This document shows positions 45,407 through 52,841 of a stretch of DNA of 64,000 nucleotides, one piece after another. The stretch lies in contig NZ_BLAF01000016.1 of NCBI RefSeq assembly GCF_009687885.1, forward strand, positions 1-64,000, written 5' to 3'. This stretch comes from Acrocarpospora pleiomorpha (lineage in GTDB: Bacteria > Actinomycetota > Actinomycetes > Streptosporangiales > Streptosporangiaceae). Numbering within the stretch: the stretch's first letter is position 1; each line of letters starts with the position of its first letter. The notes beneath the pieces were generated by a model. It was not told where the DNA came from. It worked only from the letters and a program-made list of their open reading frames with translations, and ran no database searches. A program made the position numbers and the translations under genes.

Positions 45407-46710
45407 CACCCCGCGAGGCCCAGCTGCTTGGCCTGCTTCTCCACGTCCTTGTCGTACTGGGCGGCCGCCTCGGCGGGCGGGGTCAGCCCGGAGCCGACGG
45501 CGACGGTGATCTGCTCCAGTGACGGGCCCTTGATCGGCGACAGGAACTCCAGCGCCGGGGCGGTCGCGCCCTGGTCGATGTACACCTGGAGGTCCTTGGC
45601 GACCTGGAGCGCGTCCTCCGGCAGCTTGGCGCCCTTCACCCGGTACGGACCCGAGGGCCGCACAGCGGCGGTGACCGCGTCGGCTCCGGCCGGGGAGGCG
45701 ACGAAGGCCAGGAACTTCTTGGCCGCCTCCAGGTTCTCGGTGGTCTTGGCGATGTAGATCGCCGCGGGCTCCCAGACGGTCGCGCCGTTCTTGGCCGCGT
45801 CGTCGCCGGGGACGCCGAAGAAGCCGACGTCGGTGGCGGTCTGCGGATAGGTGGCCAGCAGCGGCGGCAGCAGCCCGCTCAGCATCGGGTAGTGCGCGCC
45901 GGTCCCCTCGACGAGCATCTTCAGGCCCTGGTCGAGGGTAGCCGAGCCGAAGCCCTTGTTGGCGTAGCCCTTGGCGTGGACGTCGGCCAGATGCTGGAAG
46001 CCGCCGAGCGCCGCCGGGGTGGTGGCGAACTTGGCTTTGCCCGCCGTGTAGTCGGCGGCGAAGGTGGGCGCCGCGGCCTGCACGTTGAAGTAGTCGGCCA
46101 GGACGAAGAGCTGCGAGGTCCAGGTGTCCTTGAACGTGGTGATCACCGGGGTGATGTCCGCGGCCTTGATCTTGTCGTTGTTGGCCAGGAACTCCGCCCA
46201 CGTCTTGGGCACCTGAAGGCCGAGCTTCTCGTAGACCTTGCGGTTGTAGAGGATGCCGCCGCCGGTCAGCGTGGTCGCCGGCACGCCGAACACCTTGCCG
46301 CCCTGGCTGACGACCGGCAGGTAGTCCGGCTGCACGTTGGCCAGGACCGGGTCGCCGGTCAGGTCGACCATCGTCTGGGCCGGGTTGAGCGCCTGGAGCA
46401 GCGAACCGGAGTTGTACCAGAACACATCGCTCATCTCGCCGGTCGACAGGCGGGTCTTGATGATGTTGTCGCCCTCGCTGCCACCCGGCTGGTTCTCGAT
46501 CTCGATCTTGATGTCCGGGTTGGCCTTCGTGAAGGCGTCGGCCAGCGCCTTCGAGGTGTCCACCGTGGACTGGTCACTACCCGTGAGGAAGGAGAGGGTG
46601 ACGGAGCCGCCGGTGGCCTGTTCGCCGCCGCCGCCCGCACCGCAGGAGGTCAGGGCCGCTATCGCGAGAACGGCGACGGCCGTTCCGAGCGCGCGGGGTG
46701 AGGTTTTCAT
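45403..46710 (-). CDS. Oligosaccharide ABC importer binding lipoprotein
   Basis: 435 residues. The lipoprotein signal ends LTSC with Cys23. The rest is a type-1 extracellular solute-binding fold (CUT1) with SVTLSFLTGSDQSTVDTSKA and GGILYNRKVYEKLGLQVPKT. It binds a sugar oligomer, likely a rhamnose-containing one from context. GGAGGGG precedes ATG 46710. An operator-like TTGAATCGTTTTAA lies 21 bases upstream. Confidence 0.9.
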   Translation of the reverse strand: MKTSPRALGTAVAVLAIAALTSCGAGGGGEQATGGSVTLSFLTGSDQSTVDTSKALADAFTKANPDIKIEIENQPGGSEGDNIIKTRLSTGEMSDVFWYNSGSLLQALNPAQTMVDLTGDPVLANVQPDYLPVVSQGGKVFGVPATTLTGGGILYNRKVYEKLGLQVPKTWAEFLANNDKIKAADITPVITTFKDTWTSQLFVLADYFNVQAAAPTFAADYTAGKAKFATTPAALGGFQHLADVHAKGYANKGFGSATLDQGLKMLVEGTGAHYPMLSGLLPPLLATYPQTATDVGFFGVPGDDAAKNGATVWEPAAIYIAKTTENLEAAKKFLAFVASPAGADAVTAAVRPSGPYRVKGAKLPEDALQVAKDLQVYIDQGATAPALEFLSPIKGPSLEQITVAVGSGLTPPAEAAAQYDKDVEKQAKQLGLAGW

Positions 46711-46730
46711 GGTGCCCCTCCGGGGTGGCA

Positions 46731-46744
46731 TTGAATCGTTTTAA
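46731..46744. promoter_or_regulatory. LacI-type operator upstream of second importer
   Basis: TTGAATCGTTTTAA, an imperfect version of the rhamnose operator. The right half CGTTTTAA is exact. The position suggests control of the importer operon. Confidence 0.55.
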
Positions 46745-46896
46745 TCGACTCCCCGATGCGGTTAACGTAGGCGTTACATGGAGGGGCGTCAAGGATCGAT
46801 TAGGTAACGGTACCCAGAGATTCAGCAGCTCACAGCGCTGTGTATGGGCACTTTGGGGCATCGATACCTGCTGGCCGCGCATCCTTGAGCGGGAGC

Positions 46897-48126
46897 TTAC
46901 AGCCCAGAATCTGCCGATCTGCGGCCCGCGACCATCAAGGTAACGACGGTCATCACAGTGAGAAGGCCCCAGGCCGGTACGAAGCTGTCGGTTAGGTCCT
47001 TGAGTAGGCCGAGGACGGGGGGCGCCAGGATGACGGCGATCTGGTTGACGGCCATGGCCAGGCCGAGGGCGAATCCCGTCCTGCCTGGTGGCGCTGATTC
47101 GGCCGCGTAGGCGACCCATGGGCCGTACCAGCCGATGCCGAAGAAGCCGAGCCAGATGAACAGGAGGCAGGCTGCCGCGGGCGATTGCCCTAGGGGAGTC
47201 ATCAGCGCTGTCATGCCTATGGTCACCGCGACCATGCAGGTCAGGACGGAGCTGTAGCGCCCGGATCTGCGGCGATCGCTCCAGGCTGCCAGGCAGATGC
47301 GGCCGGCGACGCCTGCTCCTTGGGTCGCCACGTAGATGAGGGCTGCCGTATCTGCCTCGACAGACGTCGTCTCGTGGAGATACAGGACGGTCAGGACGGC
47401 TACGCCGCTGTGTACCGAGACCATGCTCGTTCCGGACAGGATGATCTTTATCATGGACGGTTCACGGAGCATTCGCAGCCGCGCGCCGGACCTGTCCTGA
47501 GGGGCGCTGTCCTGAGGAGGGCTTTGGGCGGGCGGGCGGCGGTAGACGCACATGAAGACGACGGCGCCCAGGAGTGCGACGAGTCCGCCGGCCAGGAGTG
47601 TCGCCCGCCAGCCGAAGGCAGCTGCGAGGGCGGGCAACACGGCCGCGGCGAGTACGCCGCCCAGCGGGAGACCCGCCTGACGGATGCCCATCGCCAGCCC
47701 GCGCTGGGACGCGTCGAACCAGGACGCCACCGACTTGCTGCCGCCGGGCTGAACGGTGCTGTATCCCGCACCGACGATCAGCAGGACAAGGAGCAGGGAC
47801 GCGTATCCCGGCGCCATGCTTCCCGCGCCCAGGCTCACCGCGATGACGCAGGCGCCTATCCCGATGATCCAGCGTTCGTTGTAGCGGTCCAGCAGTTCTC
47901 CGGCGACCAGCAACCCGACCAAGGGGACCAGCTGGGACGCTGAGAGCAGCAGGCCCAGCTGAGCGGTGCTCAGGTTCAGGTCACGTTGCAGGTGGATGCC
48001 CATCGCTCCGATGCCCTGCACGAAGAAGCCGGAGGCGGCCTGGGTGAAGGTGGCGACGCCGAGGACGATCCACCGGTATCGCCACATGTGAGGTGTGGAT
48101 TCACTGACGCGTTCGGACGGCGTCAC
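46897..48126 (-). CDS. MFS transporter
   Basis: About 409 residues with twelve membrane segments. Loop motifs include GELLDRYNERWIIGIG between TM2 and TM3 and LAAWSDRRRSG in the second half. It is of the type that exports or imports small organic molecules such as oxalate/formate-like or drug substrates; the substrate is unclear. The start is uncertain: GTG 48126 gives MTPSERVSES, while ATG 48087 (MWRYRWIVLG) is close to TM1. Neither has a strong ribosome binding site. It follows the GNAT gene by 25 bases. Confidence 0.85.
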   Translation of the reverse strand: MTPSERVSESTPHMWRYRWIVLGVATFTQAASGFFVQGIGAMGIHLQRDLNLSTAQLGLLLSASQLVPLVGLLVAGELLDRYNERWIIGIGACVIAVSLGAGSMAPGYASLLLVLLIVGAGYSTVQPGGSKSVASWFDASQRGLAMGIRQAGLPLGGVLAAAVLPALAAAFGWRATLLAGGLVALLGAVVFMCVYRRPPAQSPPQDSAPQDRSGARLRMLREPSMIKIILSGTSMVSVHSGVAVLTVLYLHETTSVEADTAALIYVATQGAGVAGRICLAAWSDRRRSGRYSSVLTCMVAVTIGMTALMTPLGQSPAAACLLFIWLGFFGIGWYGPWVAYAAESAPPGRTGFALGLAMAVNQIAVILAPPVLGLLKDLTDSFVPAWGLLTVMTVVTLMVAGRRSADSGL

Positions 48127-48151
48127 GGTCGATTGCCGGATAGGGCTTCCG

Positions 48152-48631
48152 TTACGGGCGCCAGCACAGTGCGGGGTCAGGGTGGTCGAAGAAGCCCAGT
48201 TCCCGGTAGAGGGGCTCGCCCTCACGAGAGGCGTACAGGTCGACGCGGACGGCGTCACGTTCCTGGAACCAGCCGAGCAGGCCCCGCATGATCGCGCGGC
48301 TGTGGCCACGTCGTCGATACGAGGGGTCGGTGACCACGCCTATCACGTGGCCGATTCGGCCGTTCCGTGAGTGCGGTCCGGGGAACCACTGCTCGATGGT
48401 GCCGATGCCGCAGGCGGCTAGGCCGTTGTCGCCGTCCACGACCAGGATCCGCGCGTCGTCCCTCGTCAGTTTCTCCTTCAGGACCGCGGCGAGGGCGTTC
48501 CGCCAGTCGTCGCCCGCTGATGAGGGGTTGAAGAAGTCGCCGCCGAGGTCTTCGAACAGCAGCGCGCGCAGGCGTACGAGCTCTGCGACGTCGTCCTCGA
48601 CCGCCTGCCGCACATCGGTGTGGTGTGTCAT
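48152..48631 (-). CDS. GNAT-family acetyltransferase
   Basis: 159 residues. The acetyl-CoA motif A reads VIGVVTDPSYRRRGHSRAIM, followed by LLGWFQERDAVRVDLYAS and LYRELGFF, typical of GNAT. It acetylates an unknown amine, antibiotic or protein. It is divergent from the CGNR regulator across 26 bases, so their promoters overlap, and precedes the MFS gene on the same strand. Confidence 0.88.
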   Translation of the reverse strand: MTHHTDVRQAVEDDVAELVRLRALLFEDLGGDFFNPSSAGDDWRNALAAVLKEKLTRDDARILVVDGDNGLAACGIGTIEQWFPGPHSRNGRIGHVIGVVTDPSYRRRGHSRAIMRGLLGWFQERDAVRVDLYASREGEPLYRELGFFDHPDPALCWRP

Positions 48632-48657
48632 GCGGAACAGACTGGTGTAATGGTCTT

Positions 48658-49179
48658 ATGCATCTCAACCTTTACAGTGAAGATGCCGTGAACCTGGCCG
48701 CGGCCCTGGCCAACCGGCGTCCGGCGACCGTCGAGGAGCTCGCGGACCGCTGCCGCGCCGCCGGGCTCGTGCTGGAGCGGCCGGTCACGCCGGAGGACCT
48801 GGACCGTACCCTCGCCGTACTGAAGGAGTGGGAGAAGGTCGTCGACGCCGCCGACGAGCGCGAGCGCGCCGAACTGCTCAACCGCATGCTGGCGGACTCC
48901 GCGGCGTATCCGCGGTTGACCGATCACGCGGGCAGCGGCTGGCATCTGCACTTCCGCGACGACGGGCAGTCGCTCGGCCCCGTGCTGTTCGCCCTGTTCT
49001 CCGTGGGCACCGCGATGCACCTGGTGGGCCGGGGCATGCACCGGCTCAGGCGGTGCGAGGTGACCGAGTGCACCACGATCTTCGCCGACACCTCCCGCAC
49101 CGGTCGGCAGCGCTACTGCTCCCGGCAATGCGCCAACCGCGACGCCGTACGCCGCCACCGCGCGAGCCGCGCGGGTTAG
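48658..49179 (+). CDS. CGNR/ABATE zinc-finger regulator
   Basis: 173 residues. An N-terminal ABATE domain (about 1-120) starts MHLNLYSEDAVNLAAALANR. A C-terminal zinc finger has RRCEVTECTTIFADTSRTGR then QRYCSRQCANRDAVRRHRAS, with CANR where CGNR is usual. Such proteins act as transcription factors in actinobacteria. The ATG at 48658 lies 26 bases from the divergent GNAT start; an earlier frame start is not supported. It may control the GNAT/MFS pair. Confidence 0.85.
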   Translation: MHLNLYSEDAVNLAAALANRRPATVEELADRCRAAGLVLERPVTPEDLDRTLAVLKEWEKVVDAADERERAELLNRMLADSAAYPRLTDHAGSGWHLHFRDDGQSLGPVLFALFSVGTAMHLVGRGMHRLRRCEVTECTTIFADTSRTGRQRYCSRQCANRDAVRRHRASRAG

Positions 49180-49184
49180 TGTGC

Positions 49185-49285
49185 CTACCTGTGCAGGGCT
49201 TCGAGCATCCGCCGGCACATGTCGGCGCAGCGGCGCGTGGCCTCCGCGCACATCTGGCAGTGGGCATGGCGGGCGGCGTGCTGGA
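49185..49285 (-). pseudogene. Fragment of DUF326/Csp-type copper-binding protein
   Basis: The last 33 codons of a four-helix-bundle copper protein: HAHCQMCAEATRRCADMCRR then MLEALHR and stop. The Cys spacing is that of DUF326. No start codon lies upstream in this frame, and the region before it belongs to the ferredoxin gene, so the larger part has been lost. Confidence 0.65.
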
Positions 49286-49290
49286 TTGAC

Positions 49291-49485
49291 TCACGCCTCC
49301 AGCGAGAGGGCCTGGCTGGGGCACACGCGTGCCGCTTCCCGGGCCTTCTCGATCAGTTCGCCCTCCGGCGTCTCATTCAGCACGATGATCGTGCCGTCGT
49401 CCTCGCTCTGGTCGAACAGCGCGGGCTCAGTGAGCGCACACTGTCCGGCACCGACGCACTTGCCGGTGTCCGCGATGATCCTCAT
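49291..49485 (-). CDS. Small [3Fe-4S]/[4Fe-4S] ferredoxin
   Basis: 64 residues. The cluster Cys are in GKCVGAGQCALTEP (C-x5-C) and ARVCPSQAL, a pattern of single-cluster actinobacterial ferredoxins that feed P450s. It lies 38 bases downstream of the P450 gene on the same strand, so it is very likely its electron donor. It is not clear whether a ferredoxin reductase is nearby; none is in the window. Confidence 0.9.
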   Translation of the reverse strand: MRIIADTGKCVGAGQCALTEPALFDQSEDDGTIIVLNETPEGELIEKAREAARVCPSQALSLEA

Positions 49486-49523
49486 GGCCCTCTCCTCCTA
49501 AGGTGGGGATGGCTGTTCGTCCT

Positions 49524-50729
49524 CTACCAGGTCACCGGAAGCCGGTACAGGCCATAGATGTTCGCGTCGTCCTTGAACGGCAGCTCGTCGACATCCACCG
49601 CCAGCTCCAGCGTGGGGACGCGGCGGAACAGCGTGTCGAACACGATCTGTAGCTCCATCCGGGCCAAGTTCTGGCCCAGGCACTGGTGCGGCCCGAAACC
49701 GAACGCAACGTGGTGGCGCGCGCCGCGTTCGATGTCGAGCTCGTCCGGGTTCTCGAACGCCCGCGGGTCTCGGTTGGCCGAATAACCGAGCGCCAGCACG
49801 CCTTCGCCGGCCTTGATGAGCTGCCCGCCGACCTGGATGTCCTCGACGCACAGCCGGGCCGTCGCCGCGTCGATGATCGTGAAGTACCGGAGCATCTCCT
49901 CGACCGCGTTGAGTGTTTTGCCGGGGTCGCCCTGGATCATCGCGAGCTGCTCCGGGTTGCGCAGGAACGCCACGGTCGACAGCGAGATCATGTTCGCCGT
50001 CGTCTCGTGGCCGGCCACGAGCAGCAGGAAGCCCATTCCGGTCAGTGCCGTCCGCCGGTAGGTGCCGTCCTCGCGCAGCTTGACGATCTGCCGCCCGAGC
50101 AGGTCGTCCGGCGGGTTTTCCTCCTTCTCCGCGATGAGGTCGGCCATGTAGCCCTGGATGGCCTCGGTGGCCGCCCACCGCTCCTCGGGCGGTGTCGACT
50201 GCCTGATCACCTTCACCGTGTGCTCCTGGAAGAACTCGTGGTCGGCGTAGGGCACACCCAGCATCTCGCAGATCACCAGCGACGGGACCGGCAGCGACAG
50301 CGAGTCCACCAGGTCACCGGGCTGCGGCCCGGCCAGCAGCGCGTCGACCTGCCCGTCGACGATCTCCTGGATCCGCGGCCGCAGCGCCTCCAACCGACGC
50401 ACTGTGAACTCGCCGAGCACGGCCTTGCGCGCCGGCCGGTGCTTGGGCGCGTCCATCGCGATCAGGGTGCGCTCCTCGTCCGGCCGCCGGGACGCTGCCT
50501 CGCCCTTGACCAGCTGCGGGAAGTCCGGATGCTGCCGGTCGGCGCTGAACCGCCGGTCGTTCAACACCGTTCGCACGCCTTCGTGGCGGCTGACCACCCA
50601 GGCTTGCCCGCCGTCGGGCAGCCGAACCCGCGAGACCGGCTCTTCTTCGCGGATCTCTTCGTACGCCGGCGGCGGCGCGAACGGGCACGTACGGGCCATG
50701 GGGAACTCGTGATTCTCGACGGTAGTCAT
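49524..50729 (-). CDS. Cytochrome P450
   Basis: 401 residues. The oxygen-binding I-helix is LLLVAGHETTANM, the ExxR motif is EEMLR and the heme loop is FGFGPHQCLGQNLAR. The overall pattern is like bacterial class I (CYP105-like) enzymes. It hydroxylates an unknown substrate, with electrons from the following ferredoxin. ATG 50729 follows GAAAGGAA; a longer upstream frame lacks family character. Confidence 0.93.
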   Translation of the reverse strand: MTTVENHEFPMARTCPFAPPPAYEEIREEEPVSRVRLPDGGQAWVVSRHEGVRTVLNDRRFSADRQHPDFPQLVKGEAASRRPDEERTLIAMDAPKHRPARKAVLGEFTVRRLEALRPRIQEIVDGQVDALLAGPQPGDLVDSLSLPVPSLVICEMLGVPYADHEFFQEHTVKVIRQSTPPEERWAATEAIQGYMADLIAEKEENPPDDLLGRQIVKLREDGTYRRTALTGMGFLLLVAGHETTANMISLSTVAFLRNPEQLAMIQGDPGKTLNAVEEMLRYFTIIDAATARLCVEDIQVGGQLIKAGEGVLALGYSANRDPRAFENPDELDIERGARHHVAFGFGPHQCLGQNLARMELQIVFDTLFRRVPTLELAVDVDELPFKDDANIYGLYRLPVTW

Positions 50730-50874
50730 GACTTTTCCTTTCACGACGTCACGGACAGGCGAGAGACAGCGAAAATGAACGGCAGTTGGTCGACCGGCGC
50801 GACCGGGTTTGGCGCTGGGATGCGGCGGACCAAGGAACCGCAATGGACCACCGGGACCGACAACATCGGTGGAT

Positions 50875-51840
50875 TCAGACCCGACCCGTCCCCTCACGGG
50901 CGAAGTTCGGTTCCGCCGCTTCCAATCGCGGTACCGAGATGCCCAACCGTCGTGCTTCGGCCAGGGTGTCCCGGCAGACCTCACGCGGCTCCTCGGCGTC
51001 GGGGTCGGAGTGCGCCGCAAAACTCACGCGCACGGGCGCGACATGAGCAGTCAGCCAGGCGAGCACGGGGGCCGTCAGCCAGGTGGGCGCCCGGAACAGC
51101 AGCACACCGCCCCGGTGACGTCGCAGGTCAAGGCCGCGCGCCTCGAGGAGCGGCAGCAGCTCACGGCCAGCCAGCAGCCCCTCGCGCAGGTCGCCCGTTG
51201 CCCCGGCCAGCTTGGACAGGGAACCCAGCCGCAGGCCCTGCGAGAACAGGCCGGCATCCGACACGAAATGGACCCACAGCCAGCCGCGGAAGTCGGGCCG
51301 CTCCTTGAGCCGGAGCCCGGCCTCGCGAAACGCCTGGCGCACGGCCCGCTCCCGGTCGGTCGGGGGCTGGCCGAGGGTGCCGAAGATGACCGACGGCAGC
51401 AGCATCCCACGGAGCACGCCATCCGCGCCGAAACCGCCACCGGCCTGGGGAAAGCCCCACGCGACCTGGTCGACAGGGAGTGCGCCGATCGCGGACAGCG
51501 GCTCGGTCCAGACGTTGCCGAAGACCAGCACCGTGGCCTGGCCGACACGCGGGGCCAGGAAGGCCGCCGCCTCCGTGAGGCGGTGGTGCGGCACGCTGAG
51601 CACGATCAGGTCGAAGTCGTGGTCCGGCTCCAGCGCCTCGCGGTAGCGCACCGGCCACTTCTCGACGACGCGCTGCCCCCACACCCGGCGCCGCATATCG
51701 ATCAGGTCGAGGTCCACCGCGTCCCCGTACGTCGCCGCGCGGCCCGGGCGGACGTAGAACTCGACGTCATGCCCGGCCCGTTCCAGGATCCAGCCATAGA
51801 CGGTGGCGATCACGCCTCGGCCGAACATCAGGATCTTCAC
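50875..51840 (-). CDS. Ketopantoate reductase (PanE/ApbA)-family protein
   Basis: 321 residues. The N-terminal Rossmann fold begins MKILMFGRGVIATVYGWILE, slightly unlike GxGxxG, with LIVLSVPHHRLTEA. A helical C-terminal domain follows. It probably reduces a 2-keto acid with NADPH, not necessarily ketopantoate. It diverges from a TetR gene, with two operators between, so it is likely induced by a small molecule. Confidence 0.85.
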   Translation of the reverse strand: MKILMFGRGVIATVYGWILERAGHDVEFYVRPGRAATYGDAVDLDLIDMRRRVWGQRVVEKWPVRYREALEPDHDFDLIVLSVPHHRLTEAAAFLAPRVGQATVLVFGNVWTEPLSAIGALPVDQVAWGFPQAGGGFGADGVLRGMLLPSVIFGTLGQPPTDRERAVRQAFREAGLRLKERPDFRGWLWVHFVSDAGLFSQGLRLGSLSKLAGATGDLREGLLAGRELLPLLEARGLDLRRHRGGVLLFRAPTWLTAPVLAWLTAHVAPVRVSFAAHSDPDAEEPREVCRDTLAEARRLGISVPRLEAAEPNFAREGTGRV

Positions 51841-51867
51841 GCTGCACCTCGTGGAGTACGATCGATT

Positions 51868-51882
51868 TGGAGGCCATCTCCA
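51868..51882. promoter_or_regulatory. TetR-type operator, copy 1
   Basis: TGGAGGCCATCTCCA, arms TGGAG/CTCCA with N5. Part of a pair with centres 27 bp apart in the divergent region. Confidence 0.65.
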
Positions 51883-51894
51883 CTTCTCAAAATA

Positions 51895-51909
51895 TGGAGG
51901 TCATCTCCA
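51895..51909. promoter_or_regulatory. TetR-type operator, copy 2
   Basis: TGGAGGTCATCTCCA, one base different from copy 1. It ends 21 bases before the TetR gene start. Confidence 0.65.
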
Positions 51910-51930
51910 CTTGTCAACAGGGGGTAGCGC

Positions 51931-52536
51931 ATGACCGCCGACAAGCCGCTGCGTGCCGACGCCCAGCGCAAGCGCGAGGCCCTGCTCGCCACGGCCCGGG
52001 AGGTCTTCGACGCCGGCGACTTCTTCGACCTGCGCTTCGATGACTTCGCTCACCTGGCCGGGGTGGGCACGGGCACGCTGTACCGCCATTTCCCCACCCG
52101 GGAGGCGCTGGCCGAGGCGGTCTACCACGGCGAGGTCGCCACGCTGTGCGACCTCGCCCGCCGGCTACAGGCCACGCTGCCCGCGGCAGAGGCGTTGGCG
52201 GCCTTCCTACGCGGCATGGTCGACCACATTCACGCCCATAAGGGCCTCGCCCGGACGCTGGCCATGCTCATGGCCGACCGCTCGGGTGTCCTCGCCGAGG
52301 GTGGCCGGGCGCTGGAGCAGGCGGTCACCGACCTGGTGGCCACCGCCGTACAGGAGGGCGCTGTCCGCGACGATGTAGGCGCCGGCACCGTCATGATGGC
52401 GCTGCACGGCATCGGTGCGGCCCATGACCGCCCCGATTGGCGGGCCGAGGCCGACGGTGTCATCACTCTCGTCCTGGACGGGCTGCGCCGCCCAAGCTCA
52501 ACCGCCGCTGAGCACCCCGACTGGCGGTCCAGGTAG
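51931..52536 (+). CDS. TetR/AcrR-family regulator
   Basis: 201 residues. HTH helices (REALLATAREVFDAGDFFDL and FAHLAGVGTGTLYRHFPTRE) and a C-terminal ligand domain. It diverges from the ketopantoate-reductase-like gene and probably represses both via the two TGGAG-N5-CTCCA sites. The effector is unknown. Confidence 0.9.
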   Translation: MTADKPLRADAQRKREALLATAREVFDAGDFFDLRFDDFAHLAGVGTGTLYRHFPTREALAEAVYHGEVATLCDLARRLQATLPAAEALAAFLRGMVDHIHAHKGLARTLAMLMADRSGVLAEGGRALEQAVTDLVATAVQEGAVRDDVGAGTVMMALHGIGAAHDRPDWRAEADGVITLVLDGLRRPSSTAAEHPDWRSR

Positions 52537-52544
52537 GCTGAGCG

Positions 52545-52732
52545 CGTGGTTGGTTCGCCCGGGCCCGTCAGGGTTCGGGCGTCGTAAGAGGGAACCCGGT
52601 GCGAATCCGGGACTGCCCCGCAGCGGTGAGTGGGAACGAAAGCCGTCACACAGCACTGGGAGCCATCCCGGGAAGCGACGGCCGGTAGGCGCGACACGCA
52701 CGCCCACGAGTCCGAAGACCTGCCTGCCGCCC
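52545..52732 (+). ncRNA. Cobalamin riboswitch upstream of metE
   Basis: The conserved core is visible: GGGAACCCGGTGCGAATCCGG, then GACTGCCCCGCAGCGGTGAG, a loop with GTCACACAGCACTGG, and a closing AGTCCGAAGACCTGCC. It ends 109 bases before metE. In such arrangements adenosylcobalamin turns off the B12-independent synthase when B12 is present. Confidence 0.92.
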
Positions 52733-52841
52733 GCGCGCCACCCGGCGTGCGGAGATCCATGGCCTCGCGGGAGGGCCGAGGGTTCCCCTTGGGCTGCCGC
52801 GCGCCGTGGACCGCACATGGCATGACCGAGGGAAGGACGCC

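Noticed and set aside
45407-46201. N-terminal extension of the MalF-type permease into the binding-protein gene
   Set aside because: Shadow of the binding-protein frame; the GTGA overlap fixes the start at 45406.
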